In this document: one piece after another, positions 53,427-64,000 of the stretch
Position numbering within the stretch: the first letter of the stretch is position 1
Layout: each line of letters starts with the position of its first letter
The notes under the pieces: generated by a model
The model's input: the letters and a program-made list of their open reading frames with translations, nothing else
The model's database searches: none
Told to the model about the DNA's origin: nothing
DNA from: Coenobita brevimanus
Lineage: Eukaryota > Arthropoda > Malacostraca > Decapoda > Coenobitidae
DNA length: 64,000 nucleotides
Reading direction: 5' to 3'
NCBI GenBank assembly: GCA_032717465.1
Contig: CM064715.1
Coordinates: forward strand, 39,657,659-39,721,658
Translations under genes and position numbers: made by a program

Positions 53427-53584
53427 TTGTTGTTGCTGCTGTTGTTGTTGTCGTCGTCGTTCTTTGTTGTTATTGTTGTTGTTGTTGTTGTTGTTCTTCT
53501 TCTTCTTCTTCTTCTTCTTCTTCTCCTCCTCCTCCTCTTCCTCCTCCTCCTCCTCCTCCTCCTCCTCCTCCTCCTCCTCCTCCT
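53427..53584. repeat. Graded trinucleotide array (TTG)n(TTC)n(TCC)n
   Basis: Three-base register kept for about 158 bp while the unit changes TTG to TTC to TCC (with a TCG patch at about 53451-53460). All frames are open and give homopolymeric peptides. Confidence 0.96.
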
Positions 53585-53689
53585 TGTGCATCCTATTTTT
53601 GGTATTCTTTTTCTCATCTTTGTTCATCTCGTTCATGTTGTGGTTGTTGTTGTTGTTGTTCTCCCACCCACCTCGAAGCCCAGTCATTC

Positions 53690-53960
53690 TTCCACCAGCC
53701 CCAACACCCACCTATTTCCCAATTAAATTCCTACCACTTATCTTTAATGCCAAACTTACCAACCAACCACCTACCTACCAAGCTTTCCTATCTACCAGGC
53801 TACTTACCATCATACTAACTTACCTACCTACTTGCCCACCTTCCTGCCTCTCTACCTACCTACCAGTCAAACCTACTTACCTACCTGCTTACCTGGCTTC
53901 TACCTACCAGTCTGCCTTCTTTCTACCTACTTACCTCCCTGCAATTCTACCTGCCTAGCT
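53690..53960. repeat. Degenerate TACC/CCTA tetranucleotide array
   Basis: CTACCTACC and ACCAACCAACC units with substitutions. Confidence 0.85.
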
Positions 53961-54109
53961 AACTGTCTGCCATTTAGTAAGTAACTTTGTGAACCTCTAA
54001 CACTTCTCTAACTTGAGCAAATTGTCTAATATTAACCGTCTTGATTACTTGGCTAATTAATTTTCTTTCCCTTATCTCAATAAATTGTTCTCTGTTAGCT
54101 TTTATTTTG

Positions 54110-54840
54110 CAGAAATAAATTTCCTCTCGTTACTTAAATAAAATCGTCTGTTACCTTTCCAGTTCCTAGAATCTGTTACTTGAATAAATCGTCTTTTAGC
54201 TTTCCTGTTACTTCAATAAATCGTCTGTTAGCTTTCCTGTTACTTGAATAAATCGTCTATTAGCTTTCCTGTTACTTAAATAATTCGCCTGTTAGCTTTC
54301 CTGTTACTTGAATAAATCATTCGTTAGCTTTCCTGTTACTTGAATAAATCGTCTGTTAGCTTACCTGTTATTTAAATGAATTGTCTAATGTTAGTGTCTG
54401 TTACTTGAATTAATCGTCTCTTAAGGTCTGTTACTTGAATCAATCGTCTGTTAGCTTTCCTGTTGCGTGAATAAATCGTCTGTTAGCTTTCCTGTTACTT
54501 GAATAAATCGTCTGTTAGCTTTCCTGTTACTTGAATAAATCGTCTGTTATCTCTCCTGTTACTTGACTATCTTCTGTTAGCCTCTTTTACTTGAATAAAT
54601 CGTCTGTTAGCTTCCCTGTTACATGAATAAATCGTCTGTTAGTTTTCCTGTTACTTAAATAAAACCTCTGTTAGCTTTCCTATTACTTAAATAAATCGTC
54701 TAATATTATCATTACTGCTATGTTAGAATACGTGTTAGGTAAATAAAATAATCTACTGTTAATTTTTCTTCCTTGTATGAAATGGTCTTGAACATTTCTT
54801 CCCTCAGCTGGATAAAATCGTCTCCATTGACCTTTCTCTC
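54110..54840. repeat. 32-bp tandem array derived from the TTAA-family core
   Basis: Unit TCGTCTGTTAGCTTTCCTGT plus TACTTGAATAAA, 32 bp (starts at 54189 and 54221, for example), about 18 units with some truncated. AATAAATCGTCTGTTAGC is nearly identical to the core of the dispersed TTAA family; a less amplified AATAAAATCGTCTGTTACC starts the array near 54132 and ordinary core copies follow near 54742 and 54813. Confidence 0.92.
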
Positions 54841-55466
54841 GGTTCATTAAAAATCCTCTTATGTTGGCTGGATTATAATACCTACGGCGGAAGATTAAAT
54901 AATAGCTATAAAAATTTCTCATGTTTGTTTATTAAATGTTAGAAATATTTACATCAGCAACATCGTGTTATTCTTGTTACTTATTATCTTATCAGAGTTA
55001 ATTTGCTCCTGTTAATGATACTGATTTAGCTCGTTATTTGGATTAGTGTGATTTTAAGTCTTTTAGTGGCTTCTGTATTTCTTCATTTTTATTATGTTTT
55101 TAATAGGTATATTGCAAATGAGTTCCATAGTGTTATTATTGCTGTTAACCTCGCCTCATCAGTATAACCATCGATTTTCAAGGGAATATCCTTTGTGGCT
55201 ATCCATACCTTATTATTAATGCTATCTTTTTTTTCGAATTCTATAAGCAGTGAATATTACCATTAACTCTCAATACCAGGAAGCCTTTTTATTCTGCGTC
55301 CATAAAACGAAAATATACGACTTTTGGTGATTGGGGGTAAAAGCCATCTCCATTAGCACTTAAGTACTGGGCCATCTGTTATTACTAGTCTCCACTTACT
55401 ACATAAGTGGACACTATTTTTTTTTTTTTTTTTTCGGTGTGTATGTGTTTGCTGATATTGTTATTC
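54841..55466. other. No gene seen; AT-rich spacer
   Basis: Mixed AT-rich sequence with a T run at 55417-55434; no domain recognised in short frames. Confidence 0.5.
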
Positions 55467-55559
55467 CGGCCTCAAAGTCTCCTGATAATTCCAGAACCAA
55501 AGTGTGGAAGGAATCTGAAAGGTCCAGGTTATTTGTCCTGGCATGGGCCATTGCTGATA
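55467..55559. repeat. Left copy of a 95-bp direct repeat flanking the 31-bp array
   Basis: Carries CCAGAACCAAAGTGTGGAAG and TTTGTCCTGGCATGGGCCAT, matching 56166-56263 at most positions with small indels. Confidence 0.85.
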
Positions 55560-55695
55560 GAAAAAAAAATCCAGAAACTTTACGCGCAGTGGAAGGGCGT
55601 GTCAGAAAGAGTCATACCAGTATTGTGAGTGAACGACTTAAGTGGGTCGTGTTTTCTGGAGATTTCAATGCGACCTGCACCAGGAATCTGACGGG

Positions 55696-56030
55696 TGAAT
55701 TTGGACCAATCTCCACTAAGTTAGGGTGAATTTGGACCAATCTCCACTAAGTTAGGGTGAATTTGGACCAATCTCCACTAAGTTAGGGTGAATTTGGACC
55801 AATCTCCACTAAGTTAGGGTGAATTTGGACCAATCTCCACTAAGTTAGGGTGAATTTGGACCAATCTCCACTAAGTTAGGGTGAATTTGGACCAATCTCC
55901 ACTAAGTTAGGGTGAATTTGGACCAATCTCCACTAAGTTAGGGTGAATTTGGACCAATCTCCACTAAGTTAGGGTGAATTTGGACCAATCTCCACTAAGT
56001 TAGGGTGAATTTGGACCAATCTCCACTAAG
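55696..56030. repeat. 31-bp minisatellite, 10.8 copies, nearly perfect
   Basis: Unit TGAATTTGGACCAATCTCCA plus CTAAGTTAGGG repeats with no visible variants over 335 bp, unlike the eroded arrays elsewhere. Homogeneity points to recent expansion. Each unit contains one TTAGGG, which appears incidental. Confidence 0.98.
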
Positions 56031-56165
56031 CTACTACAGAATATACCCTACCATGACCTATGAACACAACTGAGGTGTCCTGTTCATGTCTTAGTGACTG
56101 TTAGCCAAGGACCTCCATCCGGAACAGTAGGTGGAGACTGGTGTTACAGAGTTCTAGTTTTTATG

Positions 56166-56263
56166 CCCGCCTTAGAGTTTCGTAACGATTCTAGAAGAAC
56201 CGAAGACTGCGCAAGGAATCTGAAGGGCCCAGATTATGTGTCCTGGCATGAGTCGTTGCTGAT
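56166..56263. repeat. Right copy of the 95-bp direct repeat
   Basis: CTAGAAGAACCGAAGACTGC and ATGTGTCCTGGCATGAGTCG correspond to the left copy at 55467-55559; it runs into a TTAA-family B core (ACAATTTTATTCAGCTTAGG). Confidence 0.85.
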
Positions 56264-56329
56264 ATTGTTATCATTGCCATACAATTTTATTCAGCTTAGG
56301 AGGTCAGTCAATCTTTAATATTCATTCAT

Positions 56330-56660
56330 TAACCCCTCGTGTATAGCAACGCCTTTTGTCATGTATTCTTGCCAACACCACACGATTTTCTTCAGGTCAG
56401 GAGAGGCTACATTAGTAAAGAGGCAAGTCATCATTACCTACACACCGATGTTGTTCTTATATATTTTGTCAAGCTCGCGTGATTCATTTTCAGCTAAAAG
56501 TCGCTTGGCATTAACTGGAATAGAAAACTAGAGTTGTCGCGATCATGAGAGGGCGAGGTTACCAGTATTTCACGCTCAGGCTCCTATGGCTAACTCAGGA
56601 GACTAGAGTCGTCTGGCATTAACAGTAACGAAATGCTAGAGTTATCCTGACCATAAGAGG
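56330..56660. repeat. TTAA-family fragments, both orientations
   Basis: CACACGATTTTCTTCAGGTC (about 56379), CAGCTAAAAGTCGCTTGGCA (about 56493) and GAGTCGTCTGGCATTAACAG (about 56604), with GGAATAGAAAACTAGAGTTG and GAAATGCTAGAGTTATCCTG as the usual downstream segment. Confidence 0.65.
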
Positions 56661-56743
56661 GACATGTTGCAGCCATTAATAGTTTTCTCTATTATCAAAA
56701 TAAAATGAGTGGAAGAAAAAAAGAAAACGCCTTCGTTCCGTTC

Positions 56744-57076
<333 letters not shown>

Positions 57077-57553
57077 AGACTCTGCTTTTCCCTGCAGGAG
57101 TGCCTCTCATACTGAAGTGGTTAATGGCGGCTGTATCTAATCTTCCTGTTCAGCGTTCCTCCTAAAGGTAATCCAACGTCTGGAGATTGCAGGAATGAAA
57201 TATAGAATGAAGCCATCGTCCTGGAAAAAAAAAATAAAATAAAAATAAATAAATAAAATATAAAAAAATATAGATCGTAAACTTCACTGTGTTTCCAATC
57301 CCGCCAGTTCTATCCATTTGTCACTATGAAACAGTAATAATGTAGAGTTGTTTATCTTAACGAAGCCCAGATTTTCGTCCTTTTGCAGCTTATTTCGTTT
57401 GGCTCAAGGGCAGAAAAAGTACTATGCTCCAGCTTTTCCTCTGCAGTCATATCTTCGTAACTTAACATCATATTCTAATGTTAAACCTTCATTACAATTT
57501 AGGTTTCGAAATGAAGAGTTAGCAATTTAGGCCAGGTTACAGTAAAAAATTTA

Positions 57554-57555
<2 letters not shown>

Positions 57556-57631
<76 letters not shown>
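57556..57631. repeat. (TA)38 microsatellite
   Basis: Perfect TA array of 76 bp. Confidence 0.98.
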
Positions 57632-57636
<5 letters not shown>

Positions 57637-57866
57637 CCAGTTTAACTGGTCCTGAGTAGTGAATTAATTTTGTCTGTTTTCTCCATTTCAGGTGAGTGTG
57701 ATGATAAAACCAGGACGGAGTGAGTATAGAAATTAAGATCAGCGGGCATAGAATGCTTTGTAATTAATCTTCACGTATTTTTGTACCCGATCCCATCCCT
57801 AGGCAAGATAAAAGGTCAGTAGGATGATGATGATAATGATGATGTTTGTGTTACTTTGATGTAGTA

Positions 57867-57868
<2 letters not shown>

Positions 57869-57928
<60 letters not shown>

Positions 57929-58030
57929 ATACTGTGAGAATTGTTTGAACTTCGGTCTATTGTTTGTGTGTGGAGGGGTACGCACAGACTAGTTTATGAG
58001 AAAATGTGTTGTTTTATGTAATAAGCTTTC

Positions 58031-58113
<83 letters not shown>

Positions 58114-58141
58114 ATGAGACTGTGTACGTGGATGAAGGTTA

Positions 58142-58240
<99 letters not shown>

Positions 58241-58250
58241 GGCGCGCGCC
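57869..58250. repeat. Three (TG)n arrays, last capped by a CG-rich run
   Basis: TG 57869-57927, 58032-58111 and 58147-58238, the last ending in CGGGCGCGCGCC. Same design as 7483-7557. Confidence 0.97.
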
Positions 58251-58367
58251 TAGGGTACACTGTGGCTCCCACGGCCCAGGCTATGCAAAGCAGGTATTGA
58301 TAATCCCTTTAGTGCGCTTTTTTTCACCGTTATTGTTTCGGAGTTTGAAGAAAAGAAGGACGTGATG

Positions 58368-58370
<3 letters not shown>

Positions 58371-58413
<43 letters not shown>
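58371..58413. repeat. (GA)n microsatellite
   Basis: Perfect GA array. Confidence 0.98.
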
Positions 58414-59749
<1,336 letters not shown>

Positions 59750-59872
59750 TCTCTCTCTCTCACTGGTAATTTCACACATGTTTTATTATTTACTCGACTT
59801 CACACACTTTCCTTCACACCCTCAAAGTTTTGTTTCCCACACAAACAAAATTTCATCTATTTATCAGATACA

Positions 59873-59876
<4 letters not shown>

Positions 59877-59912
<36 letters not shown>
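59877..59912. repeat. (CA)18 microsatellite
   Basis: Perfect CA array shortly after the 780-bp array. Confidence 0.97.
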
Positions 59913-59916
<4 letters not shown>

Positions 59917-60021
59917 GCCTTAAGGCCTTAAAACACAGCCTGGTAAGCAGGAGAGAGAGAGAGAGAGCCGGCTGGTGATTAAGTCATAAACACCAGCCGA
60001 TATCACCCTCATTACAGGCTG

Positions 60022-60240
60022 GGTAGTGGTTAGTGGTGGTGGTGTGGTTAGTGGTGGTGGTGTGGTTAGTGGTGGTGGTGTGGTTAGTGGTGGAGGTGTG
60101 GTTAGCACTGGGGTAGGGTTAGTGGTGGTGTGGTTTGTGGCGGTAGTGTGGTTAGTGGTGGTGGTGTGGTTAGTGGTGGTAGTGCGATTTGTAACTGGGT
60201 GTGGTTAGTGGAGGTATTGTGGTTAGTGGTAGTTATGTGG
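60022..60240. repeat. 18-bp minisatellite
   Basis: Unit GTGGTTAGTGGTGGTGGT repeats at 18-bp spacing (for example 60026, 60044), degenerating after 60100. It translates as VVSGGG on one strand and TTPPPL on the other. Confidence 0.92.
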
Positions 60241-61621
60241 TTCGTGACAGAGACGTGGTGGAGACTGGGAGTATGGTAAGTGGTGATTAGCGAAGGTTAC
60301 GAAATACTCCTGGCTGATGGTCGTGGTGGTGGGTAGGAGAAATACGCTACTTGGATGGTTTGTGGTTTGAGATTGAGTGAGTGGTTAGTGGTGGGGACGA
60401 GCTGCTAGAGGGATAGTTAGGCAGAGGTGAGGATGGAAGGAGGAGCAGAGGCAAACCGCGAATAAGATGGATGATCAAGGCTGAGAGCTGTGTGTATATG
60501 TGGGAAGGTGGGTTGGGGCTGACTGATAGACTGCAGTTAAGTCGATAGTAATATGCGTTAGGCTTTTTTTTCCTTCTTTCCCCACTTCAGTCTGAGGACG
60601 TCTTTTATGTCTCTTGTTACCACCAGATTTTAAGCCCTTGAACCTCGGTTACGTCATCTGTAGTAGATTCTTGCAACTTCCAGACGAGTTTTTTCAACTT
60701 AGGGAAGGCCTCATGTGCTGAAGGGGTTGATTAAGGCTGTATGTAACCCCTTCATGTCGAAAATCAGATCTTAAGTTCAACAAAATAATGTGGAAATAAC
60801 AAGTGTTCAAAGGAAAAAAGTCTCCGAGCTCGAAGGTTAAAACTTAGGAAAGACTTTTTAGAAATTAAGTGCCGTATGATCCTTCACTACTTCATTTCCA
60901 CACGGGATTCCTAAGTAAGAACATATATTTTCAAGGTAACATACCATAAAAAGATATCCTGGAGATGATTGGTTTGAACATAGACGGGAAGATGGGTGAG
61001 GCTGGAACGAAGGAACTGTATCTGATTCGCGATAAAGCTGTGTGATAGGAGGAGGTTGAGAAGTTTAGATAGGAAAGTGGATTTAATGGAAAGAATGAGT
61101 GAAGCTGAGCCGAAGTACAGTGTTTTGAATGGAAGGGAATGATTGAGAATATGTGTAGAACGTGGATTATGATGGTCTGATGAACTGGATCCCTATTAAA
61201 TTTGCAGGATTTTTCGAGCTTAAGTTGTGCTCTGTATTATTTCTTTACTGCTTTGCCTTTATTGATACAACATCCATATACTTCGCAATCAAAACAAAGT
61301 GAATGTTAGAGAGAAAAAAAGAAAAAGAAAAATGGGGAAAACAAACCATCAGATAATTAACAACTGTAGAATTTTTTATTTTTTTTAAATCCTGGAAACT
61401 GCTTAAAATCCTTGACAAATACAGACCCTGATGTTAAGTAGCTGTAAAAAAAAATATGAATAAGAAGAGAAAGAAAAGTACAGTATATTCTTAAAGGTCA
61501 ATTTGAATGGAATGAAAATCTAGATGGGTCGTGATAAATATAGCTAAATGGATATGGTTGATGGGTACAAGGAATGATGAATTGGGGTTAAATGAAGGAC
61601 GACTCTTGTGTTGGGATTTAG
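60241..61621. other. No gene seen; spacer with a TTAA-family copy
   Basis: GTGG-rich decay products of the 18-bp array to about 60430, the family copy at 60585-60838, then AT-rich sequence without recognisable frames. Confidence 0.5.
60585..60838. repeat. TTAA-family tandem pair with inverted junction
   Basis: CCAGACGAGTTTTTTCAACT core (B), end GTGCTGAAGGGGTTGATTAA, then GTAACCCCTTCATGTCG starting the next copy (A) with TTCAACAAAATAATGTGG. GAAGGGGTT (60720-60728) and AACCCCTTC (60745-60753) are exact inverted repeats 16 bp apart. Confidence 0.75.
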
Positions 61622-61721
61622 CATTGGGTTAAATTCTTCAATCTGATGACATATTTGGATTATGTTCTTGCTACCTTCAGACGATTTATTCAGCGTAAGG
61701 GGAAAAATCAGGTCTTGAAAG
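61622..61721. repeat. TTAA-family copy (B) adjoining the LINE 3' end
   Basis: GGTTAAATTCTTCAATCTGA, ATTATGTTCTTGCTACCTTC and CAGACGATTTATTCAGCGTA run up to the AGT tail of the retrotransposon, suggesting that the LINE inserted into or beside this copy. Confidence 0.65.
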
Positions 61722-61790
61722 AGTAGTAGTAGTAGTTGTTCCCTAGGCAGTCTGGCCTAACAGCCCCGAGTCCCTTAGGAAAGCCATGGC

Positions 61791-64000
61791 CTAGACCGGG
61801 CTTTCCCACAAAGCTCTCAAAGAGTGTATGTTGTGTTGCTGGCGTAGGTGATTGTGTGCAATGCAGTCTGCCATAATGTGTTTCATAGTATGGAATGCTG
61901 TGTTGCATCCTGGACATGCATCAGCGACGGAGTCATCCAGCCTCTTCTCGTAGCTTAAGAGGGCTGGATGGTGTCCACATCTCAGCCTGGCCAGGTGGAC
62001 CCTGTCCTCACGAGGAAGATAGGATTCAGAAGGGTGGATGTCAGGAGGCCGTGCATGCAGCTGTGTGTTGTCTTTAAGTGACTGAATGGAGCGGCGAGTG
62101 ATCTGAGTGTGGGTATGCTTCTGGAAGCTGGTCTGAGGTGGGCGAGGAGGAAGAGATGACAGTATTTGTGTATGGTATCGTGTGCTGGGTGTTGTTTTGA
62201 TGTTCCTTGGTGTGGGTGGATGTGACGCCATGTACTGTAGTGGATGTTGTGGGTTTGTGGAGGCTGCAGCAAGAAAATGGGTGCCTCTCATGTCTAGGTG
62301 ATCCTTGACTTTGAGGACTTTGGTTTCTTGATGTAGGTGGTCTGTGGGTGTAGTAGCTGTGCAGCCTGTGATTATTTTTAGGGCCTTGTTCTGTATGGTC
62401 TGTAGTGTGTTGTAGTGTGTTTTGGTGAGGTTAGAAGCCCAGGCAGGGCTTGCATAATTCATCACTGAACGTATGTATTGTTTGTATACTGTCGTGGTAG
62501 TTTCTTTGGTGTGTCCGAATGTTGTATGGACAAGTGACCTCAAAGCATTGAGTCTTGGTGTTATTTTATTTTTAATGTTTGTGATGTGTTTTTTAAATGA
62601 CATTGATGTATTGTATGTTACACCAAGGATTTTGTGTGTGTGTGTGTGTGGGTGGGTGGGTGGGTGGGTGGGTGGTGTTGTTTATGGTGAGGTGTGGGAT
62701 GTGACTGTGTTCTGCTGTCCAGTTTGTGAGAAGAGTCACTGTAGATTTGGCTGGGGCTATTTTGAGCCTGTTTGTGGTGAACCATTCGTGTAGTGTGTTG
62801 AGGTAAGGTTGAATGATGTGTGCAGCTGTGTTTGCATTTTGGTGCCTACATGTAAGTGTTATATCATTTGCATAGGAAGCTATGTGTATCTGTGGTGTAT
62901 GGGGTTTGGGTACGTCGTGCATGTATAGGTTAAAGAGTGTAGGGGACAAAACAGATCCTTGGAGGACGCCGTTTGTGAAGTTTCTGATGTTAGAAGACTG
63001 ACCGGCAAATGTTACTTGTGCACATCGGCCTGCTAAGTAGTTTGCCAGCCATCTTTTTGTGTTATTATGCATGTTTGTGTTGAATATTTTGTTTGTGAGG
63101 TTGTGGCGGGGGATAGCATCAAAAGCTTTGCTAATGTCTAGTGTGATTAGGATTGTTCTGTGTGGTGGCCTAGCTGAATTCATGCCGTCGAAAACTCTGC
63201 GTAAGGTCTGTAAGAAGTTTGTGGAGTGTAGTGGCCTAAAGCCATGTTGTGACTGGGCTAGGGGAATGTGAGGTGTGACTAGTTGTAGTACCAGTCGTTC
63301 AGTGACTTTAGAGGGGGTGCAGAGGAGTGTGATGGGACGATGTGAGGAGGGTAACGTGGGGTCTTTGTCGGGTTTAGGGATAGTGATAATATTGCCATGC
63401 TTCCAGATGTTGGGTATTCTGTTGTGTGAGTAGCTGTAGTTTGATATGTTGGCGAGTGCTTGTATGCCTTGTGGTCCTAGGTGTTTAAGGTGAATGTTGC
63501 TTATGTTGTCTGGTCCACAGGCAGATGAGTGCTTGAGGTTGTTAATGATGTGCTTCGTCTGGTTGTAAGTGAAAGGTGCGTAGTCTGGGTCTGTGGGGAA
63601 CTGTCTCTTACGTCGGACGATACGTCGGTCTTCGGGATGGGGGTTTAGATGGCTGACTTGTGAAAAGTGATTGATGAGAGTGTTTGCCTATTGTTTGTTT
63701 GAGGGTATGGTGTCTGTTGTTGTGATGGCAGCGTGTAATTGTGTGGTGTTGCTGTTGGAAAGTGTGATGCTGTTTAGTGTTTTGTAGAGTTTGCTGATGT
63801 TTGTTTTGTGGTCAAGTGTTTCGAGATAATTTTTCCAGTTTAGTGTTTGCTGTTCTGATATTTTATTGTTTATCTGAGTGTTGATTTCTTGTATTTGTTG
63901 TATGGTGTCTTGTGTATGGGGTGTTGGGGAGTGTCGCAGTGTGTCCCGTTGTCTGATGAGGCCTTGAATTTCTGGTGTGAAGTTATGGTTGTGTCTCTTT
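61791..64000 (-). pseudogene. Reverse transcriptase ORF of the Jockey-like LINE, partial and broken
   Basis: Reads 5' to 3' on the minus strand. A linker between endonuclease and RT comes first (FTPEIQGLIRQRDTLRHSP). RT motifs follow in order: SACGPDNISNIHLKHLGPQG near 63480, KPDKDPTLPSSHRPITLL near 63330-63375, QHGFRPLHST near 63230-63255, LDISKAFDAI near 63110-63140, GVLQGSVLSPTLFNLYMHD near 62920-62980 and SYANDITLT near 62850-62880. After the core come KILGVTYNTSMSF, YIRSVMNYASPAWASNL, QNKALKIITGC and a Cys/His cluster (CPGCNTAFHTMKHIMADC) before the stop at 61791-61793. Defects: a TAG at 63688-63690, a frameshift at the repeat 62633-62674, and N in place of the first Asp of YxDD. Matches Jockey-clade proteins in layout; no host gene is implied. 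Confidence 0.9.
62633..62674. repeat. (TG)n(GGTG)n inside the reverse transcriptase frame
   Basis: TG 62633-62650 followed by GGGT units to 62674. In the minus frame this encodes THPPTHPPTHTHT, after which the reading leaves the family frame; the expected KILGVTYN segment lies just downstream in another frame. Confidence 0.92.

Larger units (their letters stand above)
61722..64000 (-). mobile_element. Jockey-like non-LTR retrotransposon, 3' part, runs off the window
   Basis: The minus-strand element ends with a 3' untranslated segment of about 55 bp (61736-61790, containing GGCCAGACTGCCTAGGGAAC read on the minus strand) and an (ACT)n tail (AGT on the plus strand, 61722-61735). The coding part upstream continues beyond base 64000, so the endonuclease and ORF1 lie outside. 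The 3' end abuts a TTAA-family repeat. A target-site duplication cannot be assessed because the 5' end is not in view. Confidence 0.85.

Noticed and set aside
55696..56030. TTAGGG in each 31-bp unit as a telomere-like array
   Set aside because: The hexamer occurs once per 31-bp unit, and the usual arthropod telomere repeat is TTAGG in uninterrupted tandem; no such run is present.

Overview
This is eukaryotic, gene-poor and very repeat-rich DNA. I found no host protein-coding gene, no intact tRNA or rRNA, and no CRISPR, operon or prokaryotic signal. The combination of very long (CA)n/(TG)n and (GA)n/(CT)n arrays, many purine/pyrimidine minisatellites, and decayed non-LTR retrotransposons suggests a decapod crustacean, possibly a crab. 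That assignment is inference. Almost all long open frames are simple repeats read as protein (VCVC, THTH, RERE, SLSL, PLPFPSP).

Layout. 1-6.1 kb: a 318 bp (AC)n array, a 39-bp tandem array at 2.65-2.9 kb, a strong palindrome at 3117-3145, and several copies of a short TTAA-ended repeat. 6.1-8.5 kb: a polypyrimidine block, a (TG)n/(CG)n block, then a polypurine block. 8.8-14.6 kb: a 14-bp minisatellite, a 671 bp (TG)n compound array, a degenerate RGGCA pentamer array, a 25-bp array and an ACTC-rich stretch. 15-18 kb: pyrimidine tract and a 48-bp minisatellite. 18-22.4 kb: the longest stretch with few simple repeats, built largely of TTAA-ended repeat copies. 23.2-24.1 kb: 3' end of a LINE with an internal 206-bp tandem duplication. 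24.5-32.9 kb: microsatellites, a second LINE remnant (27.3 kb), purine/pyrimidine blocks, and G-rich and 21-bp arrays. 33.0-33.4 kb: a tRNA-derived SINE-like element sitting inside a (TA)n array. 35.9-36.4 kb: a third LINE remnant; 36.9 kb: another SINE-like element. 38-47 kb: a complete 99-bp TTAA-ended element (38315-38413), a G-quadruplex-prone 23-bp array, long (CT)n/(AC)n arrays and a pyrimidine block. 47.4-56 kb: 26-bp, 32-bp and 31-bp tandem arrays separated by a 2.7 kb purine block. 56.7-60.2 kb: (TG)n arrays, a 780 bp (AC)n array and an 18-bp array. 61.7-64 kb: 3' part of a Jockey-like LINE on the minus strand, running off the window.

The only coding sequence with recognisable protein homology belongs to non-LTR retrotransposons: a Jockey-like reverse transcriptase (61.8-64 kb, minus), which has one in-frame stop, one microsatellite-associated frameshift and an altered YxDD motif, plus three 3' remnants from other families. 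The most interesting signal is a short palindromic repeat of about 100 bp with roughly 40 recognisable copies or fragments in both orientations. Its ends read TTAACCC(C)TT and its core reads GAATAAAATCGTCTGGCAG. TTAA plus CCC ends resemble piggyBac-type non-autonomous elements. Pieces of it appear to have seeded several of the tandem arrays and microsatellites here.
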